A DNA stretch of 64,000 bases. It comes from Martelella lutilitoris (GTDB lineage: Bacteria; Pseudomonadota; Alphaproteobacteria; Rhizobiales; Rhizobiaceae). The notes under the pieces are model-generated. The model was not told the origin of the DNA and did not search any database. It worked only from the letters and a program-made list of their open reading frames with translations. Positions 47,517 through 56,422 of the stretch are shown here, piece after piece. Position 1 is the first letter of the stretch, and each line of letters starts with the position of its first letter. The translations under genes were made by a program, and so were the position numbers. The DNA is taken from contig NZ_VCLB01000001.1 in NCBI RefSeq assembly GCF_005924265.1, positions 532,589-596,588 of the forward strand, given 5' to 3'.

Positions 47517-48570
47517 GGACGGCATCCCTTGTCTTTGGATGCGTGGCGGCTCGTCCAAGGGGGCCTATTTTCTGGCCTCCGACCTGCCGGACGAGATGGC
47601 CGCGCGCGACGATCTGCTGCTGAGGATCATGGGCTCGCCCGATCCGCGCCAGATCGACGGCATCGGCGGCGCCGATCCGCTGACCTCGAAGGTGGCGATC
47701 CTGTCGCCGCCGACGCGCGATGATGCCGATGTCGACTATCTGTTCCTGCAGGTCTTTGTCGACAAGCCGCTGGTGAGCGACAAGCAGGGCTGCGGCAATA
47801 TCCTGGCCGGCGTCGGTCCGGCGGCGATCGAGCGCGGACTTGTGCCGGCGACCGGTGCGCGGACCGAGGTCAGGATCCATATGGTCAATACCGGCGAGAT
47901 TGCGGTCGCGCGGATCGAGACGCCCGGCGGCAAGGTCAATTATGCGGGCGATGCCGAGATCGCCGGCGTGCCCGGCCGTCATGCTGCGATCCCGCTTCTT
48001 TTCAGGAACATTGCCGGCTCCATGTGTGGCGCGTTGCTGCCCACCGGCAATGCGGCCGACGAGATCGATGGCCTGAAGGCGACTCTGATCGACAACGGCA
48101 TGCCCTGCGTCATCCTCCGGGCGGAGGATTTCGGCCTCACCGGCAAGGAAGAGCCGGAGGCGCTGGAAAAGGACACGGAACTGAAGAAACGGCTTGAGGC
48201 GATCCGGCTGCAGGCCGGGCCGATGATGGCGCTCGGCGACGTGACGGAGGCCTCGGTGCCGAAGATGACGCTGGTCTCGGCGCCGGACAATGGCGGGTCG
48301 ATTGCCACCCGCTCCTTCATTCCCCACCGCGTCCATGCCGCCATCGGCGTGTTCGCCGCCATCTCGGTGGCAACGGCAACGCGGATCGAGGGGTCGGCGG
48401 CGAAGGATCTCGCCGTCGATCCGGGTGACGGCAATTATCTAGTCGAGCATCCGACCGGGGCGCTGGACGTGTTCCTCGACATCGGCCCGGACGGCAATAT
48501 CCTCGGCGCCGGCAATCGCCGCACGGCCCGCAAGCTGTTCGACGGGCGCGTGTTCCCGCGGGCGGGGTGA
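47509..48570 (+). CDS. galD: 4-oxalomesaconate tautomerase (GalD/LigU, PrpF family)
   Basis: A 353-residue PrpF-fold isomerase. The motif [19 protein letters not shown] with paired GG-SSKG and the [12 protein letters not shown] loop are typical of GalD, which converts keto 4-oxalomesaconate to the enol form used by GalB. Together with GalB and the aldolase it completes the lower gallate pathway. It is the last gene of the catabolic operon and ends six bases before the convergent actR. Confidence 0.9.
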   Translation: MSEDGIPCLWMRGGSSKGAYFLASDLPDEMAARDDLLLRIMGSPDPRQIDGIGGADPLTSKVAILSPPTRDDADVDYLFLQVFVDKPLVSDKQGCGNILAGVGPAAIERGLVPATGARTEVRIHMVNTGEIAVARIETPGGKVNYAGDAEIAGVPGRHAAIPLLFRNIAGSMCGALLPTGNAADEIDGLKATLIDNGMPCVILRAEDFGLTGKEEPEALEKDTELKKRLEAIRLQAGPMMALGDVTEASVPKMTLVSAPDNGGSIATRSFIPHRVHAAIGVFAAISVATATRIEGSAAKDLAVDPGDGNYLVEHPTGALDVFLDIGPDGNILGAGNRRTARKLFDGRVFPRAG

Positions 48571-48576
48571 GCCGCC

Positions 48577-49167
48577 TCAGCGCGGCGCGCGCTTGGCCAG
48601 GATCCGCTGCAGGGTGCGGCGGTGCATGTTGAGACGGCGCGCGGTTTCCGACACATTGCGGTCGCACATCTCGTAGACGCGCTGGATATGCTCCCAGCGC
48701 ACCCGGTCGGCCGACATCGGGTTCTCCGGCGGATCGACCTTTTCGCCCGGCGCCTGGGTCAGGGCATGAACGATATCGTCGGCATCGGCGGGCTTGGCCA
48801 GATAGTCGAGCGCGCCGAGTTTGACGGCCGTCACGGCGGTGGCGATATTGCCGTAGCCGGTCAGCACCACGATGCGCGTGTCCTCGCGGGCCTCGCGAAT
48901 GGCGGCGATCACGTCGAGCCCCGTGCCGTCTTCGAGCCTGAGGTCAACGACGGCATATTTCGGCGGACGGGCCTTCGCCTTTTCAATGCCTTCGGCCACG
49001 GTCTCGGCAGTCTCGATGGCAAAGCCGCGCGTTTCCATGGCCCGGGCGATGCGGCGCAGAAACGGCGTGTCGTCATCAACGATCAGAAGGCTCATCTCGC
49101 CGTCCGGTTCACCCGCGATTGTGTCTCTGCCGAAATCCGTTTCTTGCGTATCGTCCATGTCTGTCAT
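48577..49167 (-). CDS. actR: Redox response regulator ActR/RegA
   Basis: A 196-residue two-component regulator. The receiver domain has the phosphorylated Asp75 (VVDLRLEDGTG), and the short C-terminal Fis-type helix-turn-helix NVSETARRLNMHRRTLQRIL is almost invariant among RegA/PrrA/ActR proteins. It controls respiration, carbon and nitrogen fixation genes according to redox state. Its sensor, actS, is normally adjacent but here lies at 59.6-61 kb, separated by the NQR block. The 196 bases upstream show no obvious gene. Confidence 0.93.
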   Translation of the reverse strand: MTDMDDTQETDFGRDTIAGEPDGEMSLLIVDDDTPFLRRIARAMETRGFAIETAETVAEGIEKAKARPPKYAVVDLRLEDGTGLDVIAAIREAREDTRIVVLTGYGNIATAVTAVKLGALDYLAKPADADDIVHALTQAPGEKVDPPENPMSADRVRWEHIQRVYEMCDRNVSETARRLNMHRRTLQRILAKRAPR

Positions 49168-49363
49168 GCCTGAATACTCGTGTGCGGCAAATGACCGCGC
49201 GTCAATCCTGTCAGATGGTTATGAACCTCCTCGGCCCGGGGGTAAACCCTGCACCGCCGCAAAAACGGTCGTATGCGACGCGTCTCAGCGCGACCCGGGC
49301 CGTTTGGCAGGAGCGACCCGGCTGGCTGGCCGGACGATGGCCTCAAGAACTCTTGCGGACGGT

Positions 49364-49756
49364 CTATCCGCTCAGCCGCACAAGGGCCGAGAGCACATCG
49401 GAGCGGCGCAGGAGACCGACAAGCCGATTGCCGTCGGTGACCGGGAAAACGCGGTGCGGATGGGAAATGAAGGCCTCGGCCGCGGCGACCAGATCTGTGC
49501 TTGCCGGCAGGCTGACGACATTGCGGCTCATATAGTCGCCGACCGTTCCCTTCCATTCCTGGTAATAGCTCGCCTGCAGGGCCGGGTTGAAACAGTCCTT
49601 CTGGGTGAGGATGCCGCAAAGCGCCCCGCCTTCATCGACAACCGGCGCTGCTGCCGCCCTGCTTTCGACAAGCAGCGCCACGGCGCGGCGGATCGGCATG
49701 TCCGGCGTGACGGTCAGCGCGTCGGTCTTGGTGATTTCGGCGATCGTGTCGGTCAT
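49364..49756 (-). CDS. CBS-domain pair protein
   Basis: A 130-residue protein made of two CBS repeats (TPDMPIRRAVALLVESRAAAAPVVD and PASTDLVAAAEAFISHPHRVFPVTD). CBS pairs bind adenine nucleotides and act as sensors. It overlaps nqrM by four bases and is the last gene of the NQR operon, so it may relay energy state to that complex, though there is no direct evidence. Confidence 0.82.
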   Translation of the reverse strand: MTDTIAEITKTDALTVTPDMPIRRAVALLVESRAAAAPVVDEGGALCGILTQKDCFNPALQASYYQEWKGTVGDYMSRNVVSLPASTDLVAAAEAFISHPHRVFPVTDGNRLVGLLRRSDVLSALVRLSG

Positions 49757-49920
49757 TCGGCCTCGCTCGACAGGCGGTTCGGGCAGCCCTCGCAGGCGGC
49801 CTCCTTCATGCAGGCCATGCCGCCGCACGAGCCCTTCAGCGGGCCGCGCCCGACGAAGAGGCCGACGCCAAGGCCGGCCATGCCGAGAACGACGATCGCG
49901 ATTGCCAGCAGGATTTCCAT
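49753..49920 (-). CDS. nqrM: Na+-NQR maturation protein NqrM
   Basis: A 55-residue protein with one N-terminal membrane helix and four cysteines in CGGMACMKEAACEGCPNR, matching NqrM, which is needed to deliver the iron centre of the NQR complex. It lies between apbE and the CBS gene, and apbE-nqrM is the usual order. The start at 49920 follows the ribosome site GAAGGGAG. Its presence argues for true NQR rather than RNF. Confidence 0.87.
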   Translation of the reverse strand: MEILLAIAIVVLGMAGLGVGLFVGRGPLKGSCGGMACMKEAACEGCPNRLSSEAE

Positions 49921-49942
49921 ATCCGTGCTCCCTTCGAGGCGA

Positions 49943-50959
49943 TTATAGCAGAAAACGGTCGAAACCGCCCGTTGTTTCGCTGCGGAGGCTTTTGCCGTCA
50001 TGGAACAGGAACAGGGCAGCGATCGCCTGGCGGCGGGCCAGCGCCGGGCCATCCTCGCCGGCGGCCGTCAGCGCCGTGGCCCAGCCGTCGGCCGTCATCG
50101 CGTCCTGCGCCAGCACCGAAACCGAGGCGATCGCGCCCTCGACCGGCACGGCATGGCGCGGATCGATGATGTGGCTGTAGGTGTGGCCGGAAAGCGCATA
50201 GCTTTGGGCGCGAAGCCCGGAGGTCGCGACCGCGCCGTCGGCAAGCCGCAGCACGCCGGCCCCGCCGTTGGCGTCTGGACGCGGATCTTCCACCGCCACC
50301 TGCCAGGGACGTCCCGCCGGATGATTGCCGCGCGCGACCAGTTCGCCGCCGAGATCGATGAGGAAGTCGCAATAGCCGGCATCCATCAGGCGGTTTGCCA
50401 TCAGGTCGAGGGCGCGGCCCTTGGCAATGCCGCAAAGGTCCATGGTCACGCCGGATTTCGTCTTTTCCAGGCGGTTTCCGTCGACGCCGAGCGCATGCCA
50501 GAGCGGCGGCGCGCCATCCTCGGCGGCGTCTCCCGTAATGGGTCCGAAGCCGTAGCGGGCGACCAGAGGTCCGACGCTCGGATCGAACCAGCCGTCGCTC
50601 GCGCGCGCCACATCGAGCGCCGATTGCGCGACGAAGGCGGTTTCGGCTGAGACCCGTTCGCCGCCGGGGCCGGCGCGGTTGAAGGCGGTGATCTCGCTGT
50701 CGGTCCGCCAGGGCGACATCATCCGGTCGATGCCGGAAAGAAGCGTCTCGATATCGCCGCGAAGCGCTTCGGGCCGGGCCTTGTCGGGCATGCTGACGCG
50801 CCATGTGGTCGCAAAGGCCTCGCCGGTGATCTGCTGCGTCGCGGGCGCGGATTTCAGGATCGCGGGCGCTTCGGCCCGGGCAGCGGTCGCGGCCAGAAAG
50901 CCTGCTCCGGAAAGCGCCAGAACGCGGCGGCGGGTCAGATATGTATGACGTGCTTTCAT
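49943..50959 (-). CDS. apbE: FAD:protein FMN transferase
   Basis: A 338-residue flavin transferase that attaches FMN to a threonine in NQR subunits. A twin-arginine-like leader (RRRVLALSGAG, residues 10-20) suggests export. The core has SGIDRMMSPWRTDSEITAFN, DLCGIAKGRALD and the late HIIDPRHAVP segment. In most bacteria it modifies both NqrB and NqrC. Here only NqrC keeps a clear target motif. Confidence 0.92.
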   Translation of the reverse strand: MKARHTYLTRRRVLALSGAGFLAATAARAEAPAILKSAPATQQITGEAFATTWRVSMPDKARPEALRGDIETLLSGIDRMMSPWRTDSEITAFNRAGPGGERVSAETAFVAQSALDVARASDGWFDPSVGPLVARYGFGPITGDAAEDGAPPLWHALGVDGNRLEKTKSGVTMDLCGIAKGRALDLMANRLMDAGYCDFLIDLGGELVARGNHPAGRPWQVAVEDPRPDANGGAGVLRLADGAVATSGLRAQSYALSGHTYSHIIDPRHAVPVEGAIASVSVLAQDAMTADGWATALTAAGEDGPALARRQAIAALFLFHDGKSLRSETTGGFDRFLL

Positions 50960-50963
50960 GAGG

Positions 50964-52190
50964 TCAGACTCCGAAATCGTCGTAGAAGATGGACTTCGGC
51001 TCGACGCCGAGCCGGTGCAGCGTATTGGTGACCGCCGAAATCATCACCGGCGGTCCGCACATATAGTATTCGCAATCCTCGGGCGCGGGATGGCGGGATA
51101 GCTCGGCCCGCACGATATCGTGGATGAAGCCGCTCGCCCCCGTCCAGCGGTCGCCGGGGGCGGGATCGGAAAGCGCCGGCGTCCAGGAGAAATTGTCGTG
51201 CTCGGCGGCGATCTTCTCGAATTCCTCGACATAGAAGAGGTCGGCCACCGAGCGCGCGCCATAGAAGAAGCGCATCCGCCGGGGCGTGTTCTTGCCGATC
51301 TGGTCGTGGATCATGGCCCTGAGCGGCGCCATGCCGACGCCGCCGCCGATGAACACCATCTCGCGATCGGTCGGCTGCACCTCGAACTCGCCGAAGGGAC
51401 CTGAAGCCTCGATCTCGTCGCCCGGTTTCAGCGCGAACAGGAAGGAGGAAACGATGCCCGGCGGAATTTCCTGCTCGCGCCCGGGCGGCGGTGCGGCAAG
51501 GCGGATGTTGAAGACGGCGCGCTCGGCCTTTGCATCCTCCGGCCTGCAGGCGATCGAATAGGCGCGGGTCACGGATTTTTCCGCATAGGAGGTCATCTCC
51601 GACCAGCCGGACATCGCCCATGCCTCGCGGAAGGGCGGATCGATGTCGATGTCACGGAAATCGAGCCTATAGGCGGGCGCGGTCAGCTGCATGAAGCCGC
51701 CGGCGACGAAATCGAACGGCTGGCCCTCGGGAAGCTGCAGCACCAGTTCGCGGATCAGCGGCGCCTTCATATCGTTGGAGACCACGCGGCAGGTAAAGCC
51801 GGTCGCCCCGACGAAATCCTGCGGTACGGTCACCGAGCAGGGGCCTCTGAGCGCCGTCTGGCAGGCAAGGCGCATATGGGCGCGGCGCTCGGCGGCAGAC
51901 AGCACGCCGCGCTCGGTCGCCTGCGGTTCGCCCGCGCCTTCCCCGTCCACATGCACGCGGCAGAGCCCGCATGTGCCCGATCCGCCGCAGGCCGCCGGTA
52001 TGCCGATGCCCGCGCCGTGCAGAACGCCGAGCAGGCGGTCGCCGCGATTGGCCTCGATTGTCATGGTTTCGTTGACCGTCACCGTCAGCGCCTCGGCGGG
52101 GATCAAGCGGGCGCGGGTGATCAGAAGCGCCAGCGTCAGCACGAGGACGAGGCCGATGACGACAAGGGCTCCGACTGCAATCTCGTTCAT
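50964..52190 (-). CDS. nqrF: NQR subunit F, NADH dehydrogenase
   Basis: The 408-residue entry subunit oxidises NADH. One N-terminal helix anchors it, then a [2Fe-2S] domain with Cys68, Cys74, Cys77 and Cys110 (AACGGSGTCGLCRVHV and LACQ), followed by an FAD domain (RAYSIACRP) and an NADH domain (MVFIGGGVGMAPLRAMI, CGPPVM). All are complete. It overlaps nqrE by four bases. Confidence 0.94.
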   Translation of the reverse strand: MNEIAVGALVVIGLVLVLTLALLITRARLIPAEALTVTVNETMTIEANRGDRLLGVLHGAGIGIPAACGGSGTCGLCRVHVDGEGAGEPQATERGVLSAAERRAHMRLACQTALRGPCSVTVPQDFVGATGFTCRVVSNDMKAPLIRELVLQLPEGQPFDFVAGGFMQLTAPAYRLDFRDIDIDPPFREAWAMSGWSEMTSYAEKSVTRAYSIACRPEDAKAERAVFNIRLAAPPPGREQEIPPGIVSSFLFALKPGDEIEASGPFGEFEVQPTDREMVFIGGGVGMAPLRAMIHDQIGKNTPRRMRFFYGARSVADLFYVEEFEKIAAEHDNFSWTPALSDPAPGDRWTGASGFIHDIVRAELSRHPAPEDCEYYMCGPPVMISAVTNTLHRLGVEPKSIFYDDFGV

Positions 52191-52798
52191 GGCGTCACCA
52201 TTTGCGCGAATGCGGAAAAGCCGAGGGACATCATCCCGGCAAGGGTGAAGGTAATGCCAAGCCCGCGCAGGCCCTGCGGCAGGTCGGCATAGGCAAGGCG
52301 CGCGCGGATCGCGCCGAGAAGCACCACGGCGACGCCGAAGCCGAAGCCCTGGCCAAGGCCAAAGACGGCGGATTCACCGATCCCATAGTCGCGGTCGACC
52401 ATGAACAGGCTGCCGGCGAGGATGGCGCAATGCACGGTCAGAAGCGGCAGGAACACGCCGAAGGAGGCATAGATTGCCGGAAAGAAGCGGTCGAGCACCA
52501 TTTCCACCAGCTGAACGGTCGCGGCGATGACGCCGATGAAGGAGATCAGCTTCAGATAGGAAAGGTCGATATCCGGCATGCCCGCCCAGGCCCAGGCGCC
52601 CGGCGCCAGCAGCGCGTGATAGATCATCTGGTTGAGCGGTACGGTGACGCCCATGACGGCGGTGACCGCGATGCCGAGGCCGATGGCCGACGGCGTGCGG
52701 CGCGACAGCGCCAGAAAGGTGCAGAGCCCGAGAAACAGGGTCAGCGGCGCATTTTCGACGAAGGCGGCACTGAGGAACAGGTTCCAGAGGTCGGTCAT
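52187..52798 (-). CDS. nqrE: NQR subunit E
   Basis: A 203-residue membrane subunit with about six helices. The N-terminal FVENAPLTLFLGLCTFLALSR segment holds one of the conserved cysteines that form the intramembrane iron centre shared with NqrD. VHCAILAGSLFMVDRDY is the second hallmark and gives the other cysteine. It starts 52798 and overlaps nqrD by four bases. Confidence 0.93.
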   Translation of the reverse strand: MTDLWNLFLSAAFVENAPLTLFLGLCTFLALSRRTPSAIGLGIAVTAVMGVTVPLNQMIYHALLAPGAWAWAGMPDIDLSYLKLISFIGVIAATVQLVEMVLDRFFPAIYASFGVFLPLLTVHCAILAGSLFMVDRDYGIGESAVFGLGQGFGFGVAVVLLGAIRARLAYADLPQGLRGLGITFTLAGMMSLGFSAFAQMVTP

Positions 52799-53460
52799 TT
52801 TCCGGCCTCCTCTGTCTTCGGCGGGTTGAATTCGGAGGGTTCGGCCTGCTGCGGCAGAACGGTGCGGATCGCCCAGACGAGACCGCCGAGCATGAAGAAG
52901 GCGCTCGGGGCGAGCAGCATCAGATTGAGCGGCGTGAACCAGCCGCCGTCGGCGACCACGGGAAAGACCTGATAGCCCATCAGCTTGCCCGCGCCGAAGA
53001 GCTCGCGCGCCGAACCGATGACGATCAGCACCAGCGAATAGCCGAGCCCGTTGCCGAGCGCGTCGACCATGGAGGGCAGCGGCGGGTTGGAACGGGAAAA
53101 GCTCTCCGTGCGTCCCAGCACCAGGCAGTTGGTGGTGATCAGGCTGACGAAGACCGAGAGCTTGCGGCTGATATCGAAGAAATAGGCCTGCAGGAACTGG
53201 TCGATGACCACCACCAGCGAGGCGACGATGACGATCTGCACGATCAGGCGGATGGAATCGGGAATATGCCGGCGGATCAGGCTGACCAGAAGGGCCGAGA
53301 GCACCAGAACCGTGGTGAGTGAGGCCGACATGGTGAGCGCGGTCGCAACCGAGGTGGTCACGGCGAGCGCCGAGCAGATGCCGAGGATCTGCAGCGTCAC
53401 CGGGTTTTGCAGGACGAGCGGCTCCGTCAGCGTCGACCAGAGATTGGTTGACCGGGCCAT
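52795..53460 (-). CDS. nqrD: NQR subunit D
   Basis: A 221-residue membrane subunit homologous to NqrE in inverted topology. VLQNPVTLQILGICSALAVT and LITTNCLVLGRTESF supply the two conserved cysteines of the NqrD/E iron site. The family length is about 210. It begins one base after nqrC ends. Confidence 0.93.
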   Translation of the reverse strand: MARSTNLWSTLTEPLVLQNPVTLQILGICSALAVTTSVATALTMSASLTTVLVLSALLVSLIRRHIPDSIRLIVQIVIVASLVVVIDQFLQAYFFDISRKLSVFVSLITTNCLVLGRTESFSRSNPPLPSMVDALGNGLGYSLVLIVIGSARELFGAGKLMGYQVFPVVADGGWFTPLNLMLLAPSAFFMLGGLVWAIRTVLPQQAEPSEFNPPKTEEAGK

Positions 53461-53461
53461 A

Positions 53462-54262
53462 TCAGAACTCCCCGCGCTGGACGGCGTCTATGAACGGGCC
53501 GTAGCCCTCGGGTCCGCCCCAGAAGCGCATGATCTTGGTGAACGCGTTGCCGGTGCGCGTCGCGCCGGTAATGCCATCGACCTCGTAGTCGTTGCCGGCC
53601 GCACCCTTGGCGACGGCAAAACGCACTGTCCCGGTGGGATCGGCAAGCTCGGTGCCGGGGAATTGGGCAAGCCAGGCCGGCTCCTCGATGCGCCCGCCAA
53701 GGCCGGGGGTTTCGGCCTGGTTGGTGATCGTAAGGCCCGCAATCGTGTTCATGTCGCCGCGCAGCGCCACGATCGCGTCGATCGGCGCCTGGTAGCCCGG
53801 TCCGCTGATCGGCAGGAGCGCCAGCGAAATGTCGCCGGCCTCGTTGCGCAGAAGATAGATCTGGGCGTAATCCGGCCGCCGGCCGATGCCCGCCGTATCT
53901 TCCGCCGGCGTCAGCGTGGTCCAGTTGGCCGCATCGTCGAGGGCTGCGGCGAGCGTCGCGGGCGTTACATCCTGTGCCGCCTGACCCTTCGGCAGGTTGA
54001 TGACGACGGTGGAGAGCGAACCGCCGGATTGCTCGAGAATTTGCGTCATGCCGGGAATGCCGGCGACGAGCGCCTCAAGCCGCGCCTGCTCCTCCGCCGC
54101 CCGGTTTGCCGCCTGGATCGGCCGCAGGATGACCGTTGCGCCGGAGACCATGAGTGCGCAGACGGCCGAAACGAGAAAGGCGATGACGACGGTCTTTGTC
54201 CGGTTTTCATTGGGCAGCGCCAGGAACCGGCGCCATGCCGAGAACGGGTTCAGGTCAGCCAT
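53462..54262 (-). CDS. nqrC: NQR subunit C with covalent-FMN motif
   Basis: A 266-residue periplasm-facing subunit with an N-terminal membrane anchor (residues about 24-48) and the FMN attachment motif DGITGATRT, in which Thr235 should carry FMN. Another SGAT string at residues 40-43 is in the membrane helix and is not the site. The start at 54262 lies inside the end of nqrB. Confidence 0.92.
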   Translation of the reverse strand: MADLNPFSAWRRFLALPNENRTKTVVIAFLVSAVCALMVSGATVILRPIQAANRAAEEQARLEALVAGIPGMTQILEQSGGSLSTVVINLPKGQAAQDVTPATLAAALDDAANWTTLTPAEDTAGIGRRPDYAQIYLLRNEAGDISLALLPISGPGYQAPIDAIVALRGDMNTIAGLTITNQAETPGLGGRIEEPAWLAQFPGTELADPTGTVRFAVAKGAAGNDYEVDGITGATRTGNAFTKIMRFWGGPEGYGPFIDAVQRGEF

Positions 54263-55031
54263 GACGTCTTCTCCTTTGGACAAGCCACAGCGCAATGGCG
54301 GCTTCGTCCAGCAACGGGGCGGCAAGCGAGGTCAGAAGGGCGGCCGAAACCGCCATCTGCACGGGAGCGGCACTCTTCCAGCCGAGCGCGAAAAGAATGA
54401 TCAAAGCGCCGAAAAAGGCGCCGTTCAGCCAGCCGCCGAGCTTTGTCGAGGCGCTCGCCACCGGATCGGCGACAAGCAGCACCAGCACGACGGCAACGGC
54501 CGGCAGCAAGGGGGCGATCGGCAGGCCCGCAATGTGGGCGCCGCCGATAACGATGACAGCGCCCGCGATCACGCGCGCCGGCATGACGCCGAAGAGCGCG
54601 CCGAGAAGGGCGGCGGGAATGGCGGCCCAGGCAAGCGGCAGCGGCGGTTCCGGCCAGGGGGCGGTGACGAAGCCGAAGCCGAGAAAGGCGAGTGTGACAG
54701 TCGCCGGGTTCAGCACGTTGCGGCCCCAGCCGCCGAAGACGAGCTCGGCCATGACCGAGCCGAAAGAGATGCCGAGGACAAGCTGCAGGATGCTGAGGTC
54801 TTCGGGCGCCAGCATGGCAATGGCAAGCGCCGTCAGCGCGCCGGCAAAGGAGGGCGGCTGGGCGCGCGCCAGCATGAAGATGACGTGCCAGAAACCGGAG
54901 ATGATCAGCGCCAGCACCAGAAGCCCGGCAGCATCCAGCCCGCCATACCAGAGCCAGGTCAACGCCAGCGGCATGACCGAGATCAGCAGCATGAGGGCGA
55001 CGGTCTCGCGGTCCCACAATCCGTGGTTCAT
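54255..55031 (-). CDS. nqrB: NQR subunit B, short form without a visible FMN motif
   Basis: A 258-residue membrane protein with the NqrB/RnfD core (FGGWGRNVLNPATVTLAFLGF; ADPVASASTKLGGWLNG), but much shorter than ordinary NqrB of about 400 residues. The N-terminal helices are absent. After the NPATV segment, where the family carries D-x-x-[ST]-GAT for covalent FMN, no such motif appears. The start is fixed by its overlap with the nqrA stop (ATGA, 55028-55031) and by the GGGCGCC-rich upstream being nqrA coding, so this is not a frameshift. Confidence 0.85.
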   Translation of the reverse strand: MNHGLWDRETVALMLLISVMPLALTWLWYGGLDAAGLLVLALIISGFWHVIFMLARAQPPSFAGALTALAIAMLAPEDLSILQLVLGISFGSVMAELVFGGWGRNVLNPATVTLAFLGFGFVTAPWPEPPLPLAWAAIPAALLGALFGVMPARVIAGAVIVIGGAHIAGLPIAPLLPAVAVVLVLLVADPVASASTKLGGWLNGAFFGALIILFALGWKSAAPVQMAVSAALLTSLAAPLLDEAAIALWLVQRRRRHG

Positions 55032-56296
55032 GCGGGCGCCTCCTCTTTCTCGATGGCGTTCAAAAGCCCGCGCAATTGTGCGGAAAGCGATGGCTCGGCG
55101 AAGGTAACGTAATCGACCAGCGCCAGATCCTCTTCCAGAAGCGACAGCGCGCCGAGGCGGGCGGCCGCCTCCTGATCGCCGGCGGAAAGCGCACGCATCA
55201 GGGCGGCAGCCGGAATGTCTCCGCCGAAAGCCTGAGACAAAGCGGCCGTCGGAATGATCGGCAGCGGCCGGGCGGCGCGGGTGAGTGCGGCGGAAAACCA
55301 GTGGCCGCGCCTTTTGCCGGAACCACGGGACAGAACGCTCGCCTGCCGGTCGCGCGGGCCGAGCCAATGGGCGGGTCGGCCGTCGAGTACGGAGCCGGCA
55401 AGCACTTGATAGGGGCCCGGCTGCACGTGGCCGTGACAGAGCCCGCGCAGATCCGCGCCGGGCTGGCAGCGCAGAAGGCGCGGTTCGCGCATGGCCGAAC
55501 CGGTGACGGTGACGAGCCGGGTCTCGGGCAGAAGACCCGTGGCGAGAAGATCGCCGAGATCGGCAATATCTTCCGCATGGATGTCCCAGACGCGGGCGTC
55601 AACTGCGGCCGGCGCGTGGTGGTGGATTTGGATGCCGGCGAGACCCTGCGGGTGCAGCGAACCGCAGGTTAAGCGGCGGGCCCCGTCTGTGGTGTCGAGG
55701 TCAAGAGGCCTGCCCTTGGCCTCGCACAGGAAGACCTGATCGCCGGCCAGCAGCTTCAACGCGGAAAGGCCGCGTGACAGGGCCTCCTCACGGCCCGAGA
55801 GCGCGGTCTTCGGATCGGGGGCGGCGGGCCGGGTGTCTGCCGCCATGACGAAGATCGCGGCGGGCGCTTCGGCAAGGGCGGGCATGTGTCCGAAGGGTCG
55901 GCTGCGGAACAGTCGCCAGAGGCCGGCTTCCTGCATCAGGGCGCGCAGCGCTGCTGCGTCGCTGTCTGCTTTCTCTGTCGGGAATGAATGCCGGTCGCCG
56001 CCATCCTCGCGGAACAGCAGCATCTGGATTAGCCTTCGGCCAGGATTGAGCTCGATCGCCGCCACCCGCGCAGGCATGGGCGCGACAAGCTTGATTTCCT
56101 CTGCCGCACGCAGCGAGAAAAGCGGCTGACCCTGGGCGACGCGCTGGTCGACCTCGACCAGCGGCACGACGCGCAGTTCCTCGCCGGGGGCCGGCACAAG
56201 CGCCGCCTCTTCGGTCAGAAGCGTTTCGGCAGTATGGTCGTCGGGCAATGAGGGGCCGGTCGGCACGGACAGACCGGCGGAAAAGAGGCGGTCCAA
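55028..56296 (-). CDS. nqrA: NQR subunit A
   Basis: A 422-residue cytoplasmic subunit that lies at the quinone side of NQR. It has a lipoyl-like N-terminal domain (VEVDQRVAQGQPLFSLRAAEEIKLVAPMPARV), typical of NqrA/RnfC, and a C-terminal SLBB-type region with FGGDIPAAALMRALSAGD. The sequence is divergent, but length (around 446 in Vibrio) and gene position fit. It is the first gene of the operon and is divergent from a pentaheme cytochrome. Confidence 0.9.
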   Translation of the reverse strand: MDRLFSAGLSVPTGPSLPDDHTAETLLTEEAALVPAPGEELRVVPLVEVDQRVAQGQPLFSLRAAEEIKLVAPMPARVAAIELNPGRRLIQMLLFREDGGDRHSFPTEKADSDAAALRALMQEAGLWRLFRSRPFGHMPALAEAPAAIFVMAADTRPAAPDPKTALSGREEALSRGLSALKLLAGDQVFLCEAKGRPLDLDTTDGARRLTCGSLHPQGLAGIQIHHHAPAAVDARVWDIHAEDIADLGDLLATGLLPETRLVTVTGSAMREPRLLRCQPGADLRGLCHGHVQPGPYQVLAGSVLDGRPAHWLGPRDRQASVLSRGSGKRRGHWFSAALTRAARPLPIIPTAALSQAFGGDIPAAALMRALSAGDQEAAARLGALSLLEEDLALVDYVTFAEPSLSAQLRGLLNAIEKEEAPA

Positions 56297-56422
56297 AAAA
56301 TCACTCCCAAGGCTTCGGCATCAAACAAACCAACCTTCCCGACAATTGAATTGCCGGATCGGGCCGAATTGTTTAGCATGCACCAAGAGCAGACTATGAA
56401 TTTTCAGCGGGGGTGAAAAGCC

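Noticed and set aside
54255..55367. A longer NqrB beginning at 55367
   Set aside because: The extension reads through nqrA coding sequence, has an arginine-rich shadow composition and no membrane helices. The ATG at 55031 overlapping the nqrA stop is the natural start.
49753..56296. RNF complex instead of NQR
   Set aside because: nqrA, nqrF with a [2Fe-2S]/FAD/NADH layout and nqrM are present, and there is no RnfB or RnfC.
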